From contig CAZNRN010000001.1 of the NCBI GenBank assembly GCA_964575605.1, forward strand, positions 124,001 through 188,000: a stretch of 64,000 nucleotides of DNA. The letters are read 5' to 3'. Under the pieces are notes generated by a model. It saw nothing but the letters and a program-made list of their open reading frames with translations. It made no database searches and was not told where the DNA came from. Below are positions 8,329 to 17,635 of the stretch, one piece after another (position 1 is the stretch's first letter; every line of letters begins with the position of its first letter). The translations under genes and the position numbers were made by a program. This DNA comes from JAPWJZ01 sp964575605. GTDB lineage: Bacteria > Pseudomonadota > Alphaproteobacteria > Micavibrionales > UBA2020.

Positions 8329-8478
8329 TTATTGGGGGCGAAGCGCGGAATTGCCGACGGGATGAACCACTTTCAGCTTGACGCCTGAAGAGGTGGTTTC
8401 TTCCGTCACCGCAGGCAGGTCGCGCGTATCTGCTGCTTCCGCCCTGAATTCCGCTGCTGGTTTTGACTGCGTATTCAT
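8329..8478 (-). CDS. Small protein of unknown function
   Basis: 49 residues from ATG 8478 (MNTQSKPAAEF...), hydrophilic, ending GNSALRPQ. A longer frame reaches 8538. Support is modest: the frame is compositionally plausible, and a GC-rich hairpin with a T-rich tail in minus-strand orientation follows directly after the stop. The AAAAGG just upstream is too close to the ATG for an ideal ribosome-binding site. It may be a small regulator or spurious. Confidence 0.35.
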   Translation of the reverse strand: MNTQSKPAAEFRAEAADTRDLPAVTEETTSSGVKLKVVHPVGNSALRPQ

Positions 8479-8612
8479 CCTTTTATGATACCTAAATTTC
8501 GTTAAAAATTTTACATAAGTCATAATTTTGTGAGCCATTTCAACGTCTTCCGGCGAAAATTTTTTCTGTGCGCTGCAACAAAACGCGAGACTCGGGATTT
8601 AATTCCTCTTGA

Positions 8613-8641
8613 TTGACATAACGTTCGGAAATTCCTATAAA
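8613..8641 (+). promoter_or_regulatory. Sigma70-type promoter
   Basis: TTGACA (8613-8618), 17-base spacer, TATAAA (8636-8641), about 85 bases ahead of the 703-residue ankyrin-type gene. Confidence 0.72.
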
Positions 8642-8725
8642 AGATCAGTTTTTCGATCAAATCACGCGCCGCAAGGGGCGTTGTAACGGTAAGGGACCGC
8701 CTGTTGCACGGGCGTTAAACAAGCT

Positions 8726-10837
8726 TTGGATGCTTTCAACAAGCCTGCAGCAGACACCCGCCCCGCAGCCGAGAAGCTGCTGGAAGCCATTGCTAATACC
8801 CGCCGGAACGTCGCGCTGGTCGATGCCGTGACACGCCGCGACTGGGCGGAAGCGGCGAAGCTGCGCGACGACGGCGCCTCCATCAACCACCGCGACCGCG
8901 CGGCGCTGAAGGCGATGTCGTCCAGCGACGAAACGGGTGCTGCAGATTTCCTCGAGAAATGCATCCTGCCCAACTACCCGCTGCCCTATGGCTACACGCT
9001 GATCGCGGCCATCAAGAGCGGCAACCGCGCGTCTTTCGACCATATCCTGCAAAAGAAGATGGACGACAGATTGTTAAATGACGCGCTCTTCACCGCGTTG
9101 CGCGAAGACAAAAAAGACATGGCCGACGAGCTGCTGAAGCGCCTGCCGCAGGAGCGTTACAACGACGCGGTTGTCTTCGCGTTCTTCGTCCACCGCCCCG
9201 ATGATTTCGACAAGCTGGCCGCCCGCTTCCCTGATATGCAAGACAATTTAATGCTGTTCGCGAATGCCTGCGCCATCAACAACGTGCCGGCGATGGAAAA
9301 AAGCATGAAGGCGCTGGCCAAGGAAAGCGACACGGTGCTGCGCCGCCTTCAGGCCGACGACTGGTTCGACCATCACCGCGGCGCCGCCATCATGCGCGAG
9401 ATCAGCTATCACGTGCTGGAAACCGGCCACCTGCCGACCATCGACGCCTTCCTCGATGCTTTCAGCAGTAACCTGACGCCCGATTTCATGATGATCGCGG
9501 CCGCAGCCGGGATCGCGAACGAGCATCCGCAAGTGCTGTCCCATATGCTCGATCGCATGAAGGTGCCGGGCGATTTCGCGGCCTCCATCGTGGCCTCGTC
9601 GGCGTCCTCCGACCGCGCGGCGGCGGCCAAGATTGTCCTCGACAAATACCCTGATGAAGCGAAAAAAATGGGCGCAGCGCTGCTGCGCGTGCTGGCGGGC
9701 GCGAAGGACGAGCAGGATTTCCTCGACGCGCAGGCAAAGGGGCTGGAACTGCCCGCAGACGGCAAGCAGCGCGCGCATATCCTCGCCCGCGCGCTCGAGG
9801 CCGGGAACCTGATAATCGCGGCCGAAGTCGAAAAAGGCATGGCCTTCGGGCCCGAGGAAATCGACACCCTGCAGCTTTGCCGCGCGCTGCCCGCCAAGGC
9901 GCTGGCGGCGGAGAAAACCGGCGACTGGCACAACCGCAAGGACGATATTTTCTGGACCGCGCTCAGCGACAAGCGGCGCGATATCGCCGACAAGGTGCCG
10001 AACGATGTTCCCCTCGCCCCGCCCGACAGCTGGCGTCTCAGCTATGCGCTGGGGCCGGTTATCGAGGCGAAGGACTGGGATTTCCTTGGCAAGACGCTTG
10101 CCCGCACCGCCTGGGACGACGCCACGGCAAAGGCCGCTTTCGAGGCTTGCGAGCACTCGGCCGAAGCGGTGAAACAGGCATACGTGCTGAATCTGGAGCC
10201 GCGCGAGCTGAACGACAGCGACATCAATCGTATCGTCGGTAAAACCGATAAAGCGCCGGAAATTCTGGCGGCTCTGTTCGCGCGCGGCTATACCCTGCCG
10301 GAAAAAACAGCTTCCTATGCGCTGACCCGCGCGCTGGTGCAGGACTGCCCCGCAACCACCGCTTACCTGCTGGGGCAGGGCATAAAATTCGATTTCGACC
10401 CCAATTCGAAAATGAACGCGATGGAAAACGGCGCGAACGCGCAAACGCTGGATATCGCCGAACGCTGGATAGTGCGGGCGGAGAAAAAAGAGGCCGTACT
10501 GGATGAAAGCCCCGTTGAAAAACAGGCGCTGGCCGCGGCCTATGGCGACTGCATGGCGCAGCTGCTGAAAAAAGTATCCGACAGCTTCAATCCCGAAAGC
10601 CTTGCGTCCATCAAGGACAATAAGGGCAATACCGTGCTGGAAATCCTGGGCGCACACGGCAGGCTTAATGATTTGCTGGTGCCCGAGCTGTGGAAAGACC
10701 GCGACGCCGAAAGCTTCATCAAATCGAACACGCCGCCCTGCTACCACGCGCAATGCGATTTTGCGGCGCTGTCGGCCGGTATCGCGCATATCCGCTTGAA
10801 AGAGCGGGCGGCGGGCCTTAAGTTCAAGCTGAAATAA
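8726..10837 (+). CDS. Large degenerate ankyrin-like repeat protein
   Basis: 703 residues, soluble, composed of helix pairs spaced like ankyrin repeats but with few canonical TPLH motifs. Examples are LVDAVTRRDWAEAAKLRDDG, ADELLKRLPQ and CPATTAYLLGQGIKFD. Near the C-terminus DNKGNTVLEILGAHGRLNDL is a recognisable repeat. The last residues, AAGLKFKLK, match the end of the next protein (SVKFKLK). The start is a TTG at 8726 without a strong ribosome-binding site, so the true start could lie a little downstream. A promoter precedes it and the next ankyrin gene follows after 19 bases, so the two probably form an operon. Confidence 0.72.
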   Translation: MDAFNKPAADTRPAAEKLLEAIANTRRNVALVDAVTRRDWAEAAKLRDDGASINHRDRAALKAMSSSDETGAADFLEKCILPNYPLPYGYTLIAAIKSGNRASFDHILQKKMDDRLLNDALFTALREDKKDMADELLKRLPQERYNDAVVFAFFVHRPDDFDKLAARFPDMQDNLMLFANACAINNVPAMEKSMKALAKESDTVLRRLQADDWFDHHRGAAIMREISYHVLETGHLPTIDAFLDAFSSNLTPDFMMIAAAAGIANEHPQVLSHMLDRMKVPGDFAASIVASSASSDRAAAAKIVLDKYPDEAKKMGAALLRVLAGAKDEQDFLDAQAKGLELPADGKQRAHILARALEAGNLIIAAEVEKGMAFGPEEIDTLQLCRALPAKALAAEKTGDWHNRKDDIFWTALSDKRRDIADKVPNDVPLAPPDSWRLSYALGPVIEAKDWDFLGKTLARTAWDDATAKAAFEACEHSAEAVKQAYVLNLEPRELNDSDINRIVGKTDKAPEILAALFARGYTLPEKTASYALTRALVQDCPATTAYLLGQGIKFDFDPNSKMNAMENGANAQTLDIAERWIVRAEKKEAVLDESPVEKQALAAAYGDCMAQLLKKVSDSFNPESLASIKDNKGNTVLEILGAHGRLNDLLVPELWKDRDAESFIKSNTPPCYHAQCDFAALSAGIAHIRLKERAAGLKFKLK

Positions 10838-10856
10838 CCGAACAACGGGACAAGAA

Positions 10857-11819
10857 ATGCCGGGCACGCCCACCTTCCAGGACGTATTGGACATGCAGCT
10901 GATTGACGCGGCGGAGGCCGGCAATACCGAACTGCTGCGCGATAAAATAAAAGAAGGCGGCGACCCCAACCGTTTCCAGGGCAACGCGCTCCGCGCGGCC
11001 GCCAAGCGCGGCCATGTCGCGGTTGCCAAGGTGCTGCAGGCCCATGACGCGGTCGAGCCGTGGAAAAACGCCGCGATGACCGAGGCAGCGGCGGCAGGGC
11101 ACAGTGAATTCGTGCGTTACCTCATCGCCCATGGGGCGGATGTCATGCATAACGACTCTGCCGCGTTGCTGGCCGCGGTCGACAATAACCGGCTGCAGGT
11201 GGTCAAGGCGCTGCTCGATTCCGGCGCTGATGTCGATGCGCGCCACGGCACGCTGCTGTGCCAGGCGATTTCGCACGGCCGTGCCGATATCGCGCGCCTG
11301 TTTATCGCCCACGGCGCCGACCCCCGCCGCCTGTGGAACGGGAAAAATGCCTATCAATACGCCGAGGAAACCGGTATGCGCGGGCTGGTCGAGGAAATGC
11401 AGGATTTCCAGAGCGATACCGATTTCGGGGGCGCCGCATGGTTCGCGCAGCAAAAGCCCGAAGACCTGACGGCCGAAATGGAAAACCGTTCCGGCCGCAC
11501 CGGATTGCACCTTGCCGCCCGCGCAGGCTGCTTTGAATCGGTGACCGAAGCCTTTTTAAAGGCAGGAGCGCCCTTGAAAACCGCCGACCTGCTGAAAAAA
11601 ACCCAGGGCGGCGACACCGTGCTGGCGCTGCTGGCCGATACCGGCGAGCTAGCCAAGGCCTTCAACGCAAAGACATGGGAAGGCCGCAAGGACGAGATGC
11701 TGGCGCTGTACAAAACCCTGCCCGAAAAACACCGCGAACAGGTCGACCTTAAAACCCTCGCCGCCGCCATCGACCGGCTGGAGCTGAAAAGCAAGAGCGT
11801 GAAGTTCAAGCTGAAGTAA
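10857..11819 (+). CDS. Ankyrin-repeat protein
   Basis: 320 residues. The repeats cover residues 15-180 (NALRAAAKRGHVAVAKVLQ, AAAAGHSEFVRYLIAHGADV, AALLAAVDNNRLQVVKALL, QAISHGRADIARLFIAHGAD), with a further unit at about 205-225 (RTGLHLAARAGCFESVTEAF). The helical C-terminal third ends in VKFKLK, shared with the upstream protein. AACGGGACAAGAA precedes ATG 10857. The operon ends at the hairpin at 11841-11860. The target is unknown. Confidence 0.85.
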   Translation: MPGTPTFQDVLDMQLIDAAEAGNTELLRDKIKEGGDPNRFQGNALRAAAKRGHVAVAKVLQAHDAVEPWKNAAMTEAAAAGHSEFVRYLIAHGADVMHNDSAALLAAVDNNRLQVVKALLDSGADVDARHGTLLCQAISHGRADIARLFIAHGADPRRLWNGKNAYQYAEETGMRGLVEEMQDFQSDTDFGGAAWFAQQKPEDLTAEMENRSGRTGLHLAARAGCFESVTEAFLKAGAPLKTADLLKKTQGGDTVLALLADTGELAKAFNAKTWEGRKDEMLALYKTLPEKHREQVDLKTLAAAIDRLELKSKSVKFKLK

Positions 11820-11840
11820 CAGGGCATCAACAAGAAAAAA

Positions 11841-11866
11841 CCCCGGCAGAGATGCCGGGGTTTTTG
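11841..11866. terminator. Bidirectional intrinsic terminator
   Basis: CCCCGGCA, GAGA, TGCCGGGG (11841-11860) with TTTTTGTTTT on the plus side and six A on the other side. It separates the convergent ankyrin operon and icmB. Confidence 0.88.
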
Positions 11867-11868
11867 TT

Positions 11869-14800
11869 TTAGGTGCTTTTCGCGGGCGGTGTGGCCGCGC
11901 CCTCGGCGGGGGGCGGCGCGGCGGCTGCCGGAGGCAGCGCGGGCGCCGGTTTCGGCTTGGGCAGGTCGATATCCTCGATCTTCGCCTTGGTCAGCGCGAT
12001 CATTTCTTCGCAGATTTTTTCCGTCACGGCGCCGATGTTGGCTTCTTCGGCCTTGCCCTTCTCGGACAATTCGGCGACACGGCGTTTCAGCTCGTTACGC
12101 GCGGAGCCGCCGGGGAAGTTCGCGCCCAGCAGGCGGCGGGCGGTGGCGGCGCCAAGACGCGTGTAAAGACGGTTACGGATGGCAACGTCCTCGGTCGTGG
12201 TCGAGAACGCCCACAATTCCAGCGGACCCAGCGTGTTGATAAGGTGCTGTTCGTATTTTCCGTCGACCGTACCGAGGACGAGCAGCGCAGGCGCGCCACC
12301 CGCTTTCGGGCCGGTCAGTTTGTGGCGGATAATCCAGCGGGCGGTATCGGTCAAACCGAAGCGTTTTTGCGTGTTGTCGACCGCGCCGTCGGAGATGGCG
12401 GTACCCAAGACCCAGACGCCCGTGGCCAAATCGACCATGTCGTCGTCGAAATCGTCCAGCATCTGGGAGGCAAGAATAATTTGAATCCCGCGTTTACGGC
12501 CCTCGCGGACGTCACGGATAATCTGGTGACGGACCGATTTGGTGCGCGACGTACGGTGGAATTCGTCGTAGCAAAGGCGTTTCGGCGTTTCCGAGAATTC
12601 GCGCAGGCGTTTTTCGTGGTAGGCGCGGTATTTCGGCTGCATCTGCGCCAGCGCTTCCTCGTTGATCCACCAGGGCGTGACGAGAGCATGCCTTGCGAGC
12701 ATGTACATGATGGCCGTCTGGCGGTCGGAAGCTGCGTCGCCCGCGGGGCAGACGTCGGCAAGGTCGAGCGCGCAGATGCGGTTTTCGGCGAGCGAGAAGC
12801 GCGTGACGGAAGACAGGATCGGGAATTCACGCACGGATGACGTGATCATACGCTCGAAGGCGTGGATGACGCCCTCGGACGACGCGCCGATCGAGGTTTC
12901 TTCCAGCAGGTTTTTAATCTGCGGGCGGCGGGCGGCGGCAACCGAGTCGCCCAGCGTCGGCATGGCGTAGCGCTGTGCGCGCGTCGCTTCTTCCGTAGCA
13001 CCCTTGTCGAAGAGCAAGTCCACCACGTCCCACCAGTAGGCGGAGGGCGGCAGGGCGAGGTCGTATTTGCGGATCGCCTCGTCGACCATGGGGTCGATAC
13101 GGGGCAGGTAGGGGCGCGGCTCGGCGTTGGAGGCCTTGTCGTCGCGCCAGCGGAACATTTCGTCGACCACCATACCCGACAGCTGGGCGATACCGTCGTA
13201 GGGTTCGGCCTGGCCGGGCGGCGTGCAGAGCAGGGTGAGAAGTTCGTTCAGGAACGAACGCTCGGTCACCTGCGGGTAACGCATGCCGAGCTTGGTATCA
13301 AACGGGTTGATCGCGAACTGGTTGTTCATCTGCAGGCGGAACGAGGTCACCTGCGTACGGCGGTCGGGCGGCAGCGCGTCTTTCAGGAGCGAGACGAGGC
13401 CCGCCGAAGACGGGCCGATGTCGATGACCGCGATGAAGGGCAGTTCGGACACGCCGGCCGTGAGGCAGGTGCCAAGGTTCAGCGTGTTCATCAAGACCGA
13501 TTTACCGCCACCAGGCTGTGCGAAGACAAGGTCGAACCAGGTGGTCGTGACGTTCGTGCCGGTCTGGTAGGGCCAGACGCGGCCGTCGGGCGTACGGAAC
13601 AAAATCGAGCCTTTTTCGAAGGGCGACGAGGCGCGCTGCCAGGGCATCAGCTTCATCACTTCATAAAGCGGGCAGACCGCCGGCGGGGCGGTGGAGGCGC
13701 AGTGGATGCCCAGCGCGGAGGACATGACCTGTTCGAGCGGGTCGCCCGAAATGTGCGAGACCTGCGCATAGCCCCAGGATTCCGCCGACTGGGTCAGTGC
13801 CGAAAGGCGGTCTTCCATCAGCTCCATGTTGCCCTTGGGCGCCCAGGTGCAGAAGGAAATGCGCATCTTGACGACAGGCTGCGAACGCGCGACTTCGGAG
13901 AGCGCTTCCAGCGCGTCCTTGACGAGCTTGTTGTCGGCGTTGGTGACGGCGAAGATCGATGACAGGAAGGCCTGCATCGCCATGCCCTGAATGCCGCCGC
14001 CTTCGATCAGGAAGGAAATGCGGAACGGGCAGTTGGCTTCCGTCATACGCGCGAGGAAGGCCGGGAAAGGCAGCGGGTCGGTCGGTCCCAAAACCATGTC
14101 GACGCCGCCCCAGAGGTATTTGCCCATCTCGACCACGTGGTCGTTGATGACGCGGGCGCCCGACATCGTGATCTGCTGGCGCAACGTGGGCCAGAGGATT
14201 TCGGACATGTCGCGCTTGTTCTCGGGCGCGCGCACGGGGATTTTGTCGCCGGGCAGGAAGGCGCGCCAGTTGCTGTCGGGGTTGTGCTGCAGGATGTTCG
14301 CGCGGATGGTTTGCAGCGCGTCGTGCACCTCCATCTCGGCGCACTGGATGCCCATCTCCTTCAGCGAGACGGTGGTCGCGACGACGAAGGATTTATGGCG
14401 GGTGCGCAGACCTTCGATGCCGGCATAGGGGTATTGCGCGTCGTCGGCCTTGACCCATTTTTTCTTGCGCGCGCGTTCCGCTTCGCGGGCGAAGTCGGAT
14501 TTGGAGAGCACGGCGGGGCGCGTCCAGAGGACGAAGTAAATCTCTTCCCAGGCGAGGTAGCGCGCGAGGTTCTTGGCGCGCTCGACGAAAATGTCCTCGA
14601 TCTCGAGGCCGACGTTTTTCGCGGCGGTGTAGTTGGGGCGCAGCAGTTTTTTCAGCTCTTCGCCGATGCGCTCGGGGTTGCGGCTGAAATACACCTGCAT
14701 GGCGTGGCCGGGGCGGTCGAAACGCGCGCCGAGCTTCACGACGCAGTCGTCGAGAATTTTCTTGTATTCATGGTCGCCGATGATCTGGCGCGCGCCGTCG

Positions 14801-14940
14801 ACGCGGACGAGGGTGATGAGGGAGCCGTCTTCGGAGGCGAGCGTGGTCTCGTCGTCCGCGGTCTCGAGCCTGATGAAACTTTCGACGGGCACGCGCAGGA
14901 GCCTGACGACCGGCCTTAAGATGTTATCCAGTAAGCCCAT
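11869..14940 (-). CDS. icmB: IcmB/DotO, VirB4-type ATPase of the Dot/Icm system
   Basis: 1023 residues; Legionella IcmB is about 1009. A Walker A motif, QPGGGKSVLMNT, lies near residue 475 and a Walker B, LCYDEFHRT, near 793, the arrangement of VirB4/TraC-type AAA+ ATPases. The N-terminal half matches the IcmB layout. The C-terminus ends in a Pro/Ala-rich tail (PKPAPALPPAAAAPPP). In type IVB systems this ATPase docks at the inner-membrane channel and powers assembly and substrate transfer. It is the last gene of the icm series and follows icmJ after 199 bases. Its own promoter may lie in the AT-rich stretch around 15010-15030. Confidence 0.95.
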   Translation of the reverse strand: MGLLDNILRPVVRLLRVPVESFIRLETADDETTLASEDGSLITLVRVDGARQIIGDHEYKKILDDCVVKLGARFDRPGHAMQVYFSRNPERIGEELKKLLRPNYTAAKNVGLEIEDIFVERAKNLARYLAWEEIYFVLWTRPAVLSKSDFAREAERARKKKWVKADDAQYPYAGIEGLRTRHKSFVVATTVSLKEMGIQCAEMEVHDALQTIRANILQHNPDSNWRAFLPGDKIPVRAPENKRDMSEILWPTLRQQITMSGARVINDHVVEMGKYLWGGVDMVLGPTDPLPFPAFLARMTEANCPFRISFLIEGGGIQGMAMQAFLSSIFAVTNADNKLVKDALEALSEVARSQPVVKMRISFCTWAPKGNMELMEDRLSALTQSAESWGYAQVSHISGDPLEQVMSSALGIHCASTAPPAVCPLYEVMKLMPWQRASSPFEKGSILFRTPDGRVWPYQTGTNVTTTWFDLVFAQPGGGKSVLMNTLNLGTCLTAGVSELPFIAVIDIGPSSAGLVSLLKDALPPDRRTQVTSFRLQMNNQFAINPFDTKLGMRYPQVTERSFLNELLTLLCTPPGQAEPYDGIAQLSGMVVDEMFRWRDDKASNAEPRPYLPRIDPMVDEAIRKYDLALPPSAYWWDVVDLLFDKGATEEATRAQRYAMPTLGDSVAAARRPQIKNLLEETSIGASSEGVIHAFERMITSSVREFPILSSVTRFSLAENRICALDLADVCPAGDAASDRQTAIMYMLARHALVTPWWINEEALAQMQPKYRAYHEKRLREFSETPKRLCYDEFHRTSRTKSVRHQIIRDVREGRKRGIQIILASQMLDDFDDDMVDLATGVWVLGTAISDGAVDNTQKRFGLTDTARWIIRHKLTGPKAGGAPALLVLGTVDGKYEQHLINTLGPLELWAFSTTTEDVAIRNRLYTRLGAATARRLLGANFPGGSARNELKRRVAELSEKGKAEEANIGAVTEKICEEMIALTKAKIEDIDLPKPKPAPALPPAAAAPPPAEGAATPPAKST

Positions 14941-15139
14941 TTTTTCCCCTTAAAGTCCCGCCGATGCTTCGTTACTTCGCGGCCGAATCCCCCCGGCCGC
15001 GCAGCGTATGGCAGGATTTATTATATATACCAGAAGCTTGCGCCCGAAAAACAGATGAAAATACGCAATAAACGCGCAAAAACGCGCTTCACCGTAATAT
15101 GGCGCAGGGCGTTTGTTTTGACAGGGAACGAAAAGCAGC

Positions 15140-15883
15140 TCAGCCGGATTTTTCGGTAACCGGCGGCGGATTCTGTGAAGTAGCGGGGGCTGCCGCCGCC
15201 TTCTCCTTCACGTCATAGAACATCTTGATCCAGCGGCGCGGCGGCACGTCGCCGAAGGGGCCGTCTTTCGAACGCCAGTAGGCGAGGATCTGCGGGAACT
15301 GGTTGAACTCGAGGTCGCCTTCCTTGATGATCCGGCGGTCGAGCGGCAGGATGCGGAAGGACTTGAATTGCTTGTTGCGGTTCTTGTACTCGGGGCCCTC
15401 GAGGAAATCCTGCAACACTGTCGCAAGGATTTTCGGGCTGTCGGTGCCAAGGCGGCTTTTCGCTTCTTCCTTGCGCGCCAGCAAAGCTTCCATCGCGTCT
15501 CTGGCAGCATCGGCCATGGGGCCTTGTGAAATGCGCGCCACGTAAATCGCGCGGCAAAGGTGGTGCAGCGCCGCCTGCCCGATTTCGGGCAGCCAGACGA
15601 CGGCGCCCGACTGCATGCGGTCGATGCGCTCGATGTGGAAACACTGGTGGCAGAAGGTGCAGCAGGTGGCGTAATCGTCAGGACCTGACGCTTTATCGCC
15701 CTTGCCGATGAAATTGACTTCCTGGTACTTCTTCGACTGGAAACCGCAGTAGCGGCAGGTATTGTCGTCGCGCGCGTGGACCTTGGTGCGCAGCTCGTCG
15801 GAGGGCCTGTGGACCTCCGGAGATAAAATACGCCCGGCATCGGACAAAGAGCTGATGCCGGGCGATATTTTTATAAAAGCCAT
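15140..15883 (-). CDS. icmJ: IcmJ/DotN-like protein of the coupling complex
   Basis: 247 residues; Legionella IcmJ is about 208. It has zinc-binding-type cysteines, CRYCGF at about 43-48 and CCTFCHQCFHIER at about 73-85, an HNH-like arrangement as in DotN. In Legionella, DotN binds the DotL coupling protein and helps receive substrates. Placement between icmD and icmB matches the canonical order. Compared with the family it has an extra Pro/Ala-rich C-terminal tail (residues about 225-247). The start at ATG 15883 lies 18 bases from the icmD stop, consistent with cotranscription. Confidence 0.87.
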   Translation of the reverse strand: MAFIKISPGISSLSDAGRILSPEVHRPSDELRTKVHARDDNTCRYCGFQSKKYQEVNFIGKGDKASGPDDYATCCTFCHQCFHIERIDRMQSGAVVWLPEIGQAALHHLCRAIYVARISQGPMADAARDAMEALLARKEEAKSRLGTDSPKILATVLQDFLEGPEYKNRNKQFKSFRILPLDRRIIKEGDLEFNQFPQILAYWRSKDGPFGDVPPRRWIKMFYDVKEKAAAAPATSQNPPPVTEKSG

Positions 15884-15901
15884 CTCAGATGGTTCGCGGT
15901 C

Positions 15902-16285
15902 TTAGGTGAAGATCGACACGCTGTCCATTTGCAGGGCCGCGCCGTTCAGTTTCTGGAGCGAGCCGTTCGAGATAGAGCCTTGCATTGCTTGTTGCATGAA
16001 GGGGAAAGCGAGCAGACCGCCGCCAGCGGCGATACGGATCAGGCCGTCCTTCATTGCTGCCTGGGCCGGGTTATCAACGTGCGCCTTCAGTTTGAAGATG
16101 CCCGCGACGCCGAGGCCGGCGCCACCGATCCAGCACACCGTCGAAATCAGGTTGTTGAAGCCTGATGATGCGGTGATGATGTTCTGTGACATGTTTTTGA
16201 ACGTGGTCGCAGCGAATGCGTCCGCGCTCGAACCGACCATCATGCCCACAGTGGCGACAGCGGCGAGTTTATGCATAGATTTCAT
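15902..16285 (-). CDS. icmD: IcmD/DotP-like small membrane protein
   Basis: 127 residues; Legionella IcmD is about 132. An N-terminal signal or membrane segment ends SADAFA (residues 19-24). It is followed by LISTVCWIGGAGLGVAGIFKLKAHVDNP, a hydrophobic segment then a conserved amphipathic turn, and a second hydrophobic stretch, AAGGGLLAFPFMQQAM. It is an inner-membrane component of the type IVB system. A strong AAGGAGGA ribosome-binding site lies six bases ahead of the ATG. The same segment pattern recurs in the N-terminal half of the icmC product upstream. Confidence 0.83.
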   Translation of the reverse strand: MKSMHKLAAVATVGMMVGSSADAFAATTFKNMSQNIITASSGFNNLISTVCWIGGAGLGVAGIFKLKAHVDNPAQAAMKDGLIRIAAGGGLLAFPFMQQAMQGSISNGSLQKLNGAALQMDSVSIFT

Positions 16286-16345
16286 TGTAGTCCTCCTTCA
16301 CTTACACACATTGTTATTATTAGTAGCAATTTTTTAAAACGACTA

Positions 16346-17278
16346 CTAGCTAAAAGTCAGCGAGCTTACGCCAACGGTAACCTGGAGAGCGTTCACCAGT
16401 TCACCAAGGTTTATGGCTAAAGCGCCGCCGAACAGGAACGTCAGGCCCTGCGCAAGGGTGGCGTTCTGCTGCCCCCCGTCCGCAAAGTTTTTCAAGACGA
16501 ACCATCCTCTGATGAAAGCGATGTAGCCTACGATCATCACGAAGACTTCAACACCTTCCAAAACTTTTTCGATCCGGTCGCGGTCCTGCGCGTTGTTGAT
16601 CACGTTCGGGTCGATCGTCGCATTCGACATAAGGTTGCTGTCACCGAAGATAGACGAGGTGAAGGAACCCATGCTGTCACCGAAGGAGAACAGCGCGCCG
16701 GAGGCGATGAATGTCATAATCGTACCGAAACCGGCGGGGCCGCGCGGGCCTTCCTCCATGCGCTTGGTCAGGCGCGAGATACCGACCAGCAACAGCGCGA
16801 TACCGGAAAGGTATGCGAATGCGGTCAGCAGGTTTTCGATAGGCCCGCCGATGTTGCCCATGACGTCGACGACCATCTTGTCGAGGCCGCCCGCCGAGAG
16901 CGTGGCGTTGGTGAATGAGCTTGCGTCCACACGGTTCGAACCGACGGCCGTGTTGCCGAAGAGCGAGCCGCGCACCGCGTTGGTGGCGAAAGGCAGCGAC
17001 AGGAACATGCCGCCCGCAATCATGCGTTTCACGCCGGCCGAAACGGGCGTCTGCTGCGGGTTATCGACGTGGTCCTTGAACTTGAAGATGGCGGCGGTCC
17101 CGAGGAACGAGCCCATGATCCAGGCGATCGTCGAGAACACACTTTGCAGTTTGCCCCATGACAGCATGGTATTGGAGATGATGTTCCCCAGTTTTTGCTG
17201 CGCGAAGGCATCCCCGCTGGTTGCCACGAGGACAATTGCAGCGAGCAGAGCGACTTTATAGAAATGACGGTACAGCAT
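16346..17278 (-). CDS. icmC: IcmC/DotE-like membrane protein with an IcmD-like N-terminal half
   Basis: About 310 residues, far longer than Legionella IcmC (about 194). The C-terminal half (residues about 150-310) has the IcmC pattern: IALLLVGISRLTKRMEEG, a second hydrophobic segment, then VGYIAFIRGWFVLK and GLTFLFGGALAINLGELV. The N-terminal half, after a signal segment ending GDAFA, repeats the IcmD pattern (STIAWIMGSFLGTAAIFKF, KDHVDNPQQT, GGMFLSLPFATNAV). It therefore looks like an IcmD copy fused to IcmC. I prefer ATG 17278, which has AGAGGGTG upstream; ATG 17296 adds six residues. It is predicted to be in the inner membrane. Confidence 0.82.
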   Translation of the reverse strand: MLYRHFYKVALLAAIVLVATSGDAFAQQKLGNIISNTMLSWGKLQSVFSTIAWIMGSFLGTAAIFKFKDHVDNPQQTPVSAGVKRMIAGGMFLSLPFATNAVRGSLFGNTAVGSNRVDASSFTNATLSAGGLDKMVVDVMGNIGGPIENLLTAFAYLSGIALLLVGISRLTKRMEEGPRGPAGFGTIMTFIASGALFSFGDSMGSFTSSIFGDSNLMSNATIDPNVINNAQDRDRIEKVLEGVEVFVMIVGYIAFIRGWFVLKNFADGGQQNATLAQGLTFLFGGALAINLGELVNALQVTVGVSSLTFS

Positions 17279-17592
17279 AAAACACACCCTCTTCATGCTA
17301 TAACAAAAAGCGTATATCTTTAATTAGAACACTTTTTGTACAACGTGGCAAACACAGCATGGGCTCTTTGGCCTTCCTTTATTATCTAACTAATTGATTT
17401 ATATAGTCTTAATAATAGCTACCTGCTTGGGAACAAAAGATAAAATTCGACTCAAATTTAGTAAAAATCCTATGGCAAATGCGAATCGTTCTCAGAATCA
17501 GGTGGAGTCGCGGGCGGGATTCCAGGGCTGAAAACACCATTTTCCGTATCCCCGGAGCAGCCTTCGCCCCCGCCGCCTGTGCCAAAAGAAAA
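17279..17592 (-). promoter_or_regulatory. AT-rich gap, probable promoter region for icmC-D-J-B
   Basis: There is no convincing gene in about 310 bases. The half near icmC (17297-17460) is strongly AT-rich. On the minus strand it contains TTAAGA and AGATAAT with roughly promoter-like spacing, which would give icmC-icmD-icmJ their own start after the icmG terminator. The other half is GC-rich and without visible signals. Confidence 0.4.
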
Positions 17593-17613
17593 CCCCGGCG
17601 GTTGGAGCCGGGG
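17585..17613 (-). terminator. Intrinsic terminator after icmG
   Basis: CCCCGGC (17593-17599) pairs with GCCGGGG (17607-17613). Read on the minus strand the stem is followed by TTTTCTTTTGG. It splits the icm cluster into icmL-K-E-G and icmC-D-J-B transcription units. Confidence 0.8.
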
Positions 17614-17635
17614 CTGTCTTTATATATGAAGCCAA

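Noticed and set aside
8329..8538. 69-residue version of the small minus-strand gene
   Set aside because: The upstream 20 codons have AT-rich intergenic character. If the gene is real, ATG 8478 is the more likely start.
9248..11029. Long minus-strand frame opposite the 703-residue ankyrin-type gene
   Set aside because: Arg/His/Gln-rich shadow frame without motifs. It crosses the end of one real gene into the next.
12862..13962. Long plus-strand frame opposite icmB
   Set aside because: It is a shadow of icmB caused by high GC. The composition is His/Arg/Val-biased with no family resemblance, and the icmB frame has clear Walker motifs.
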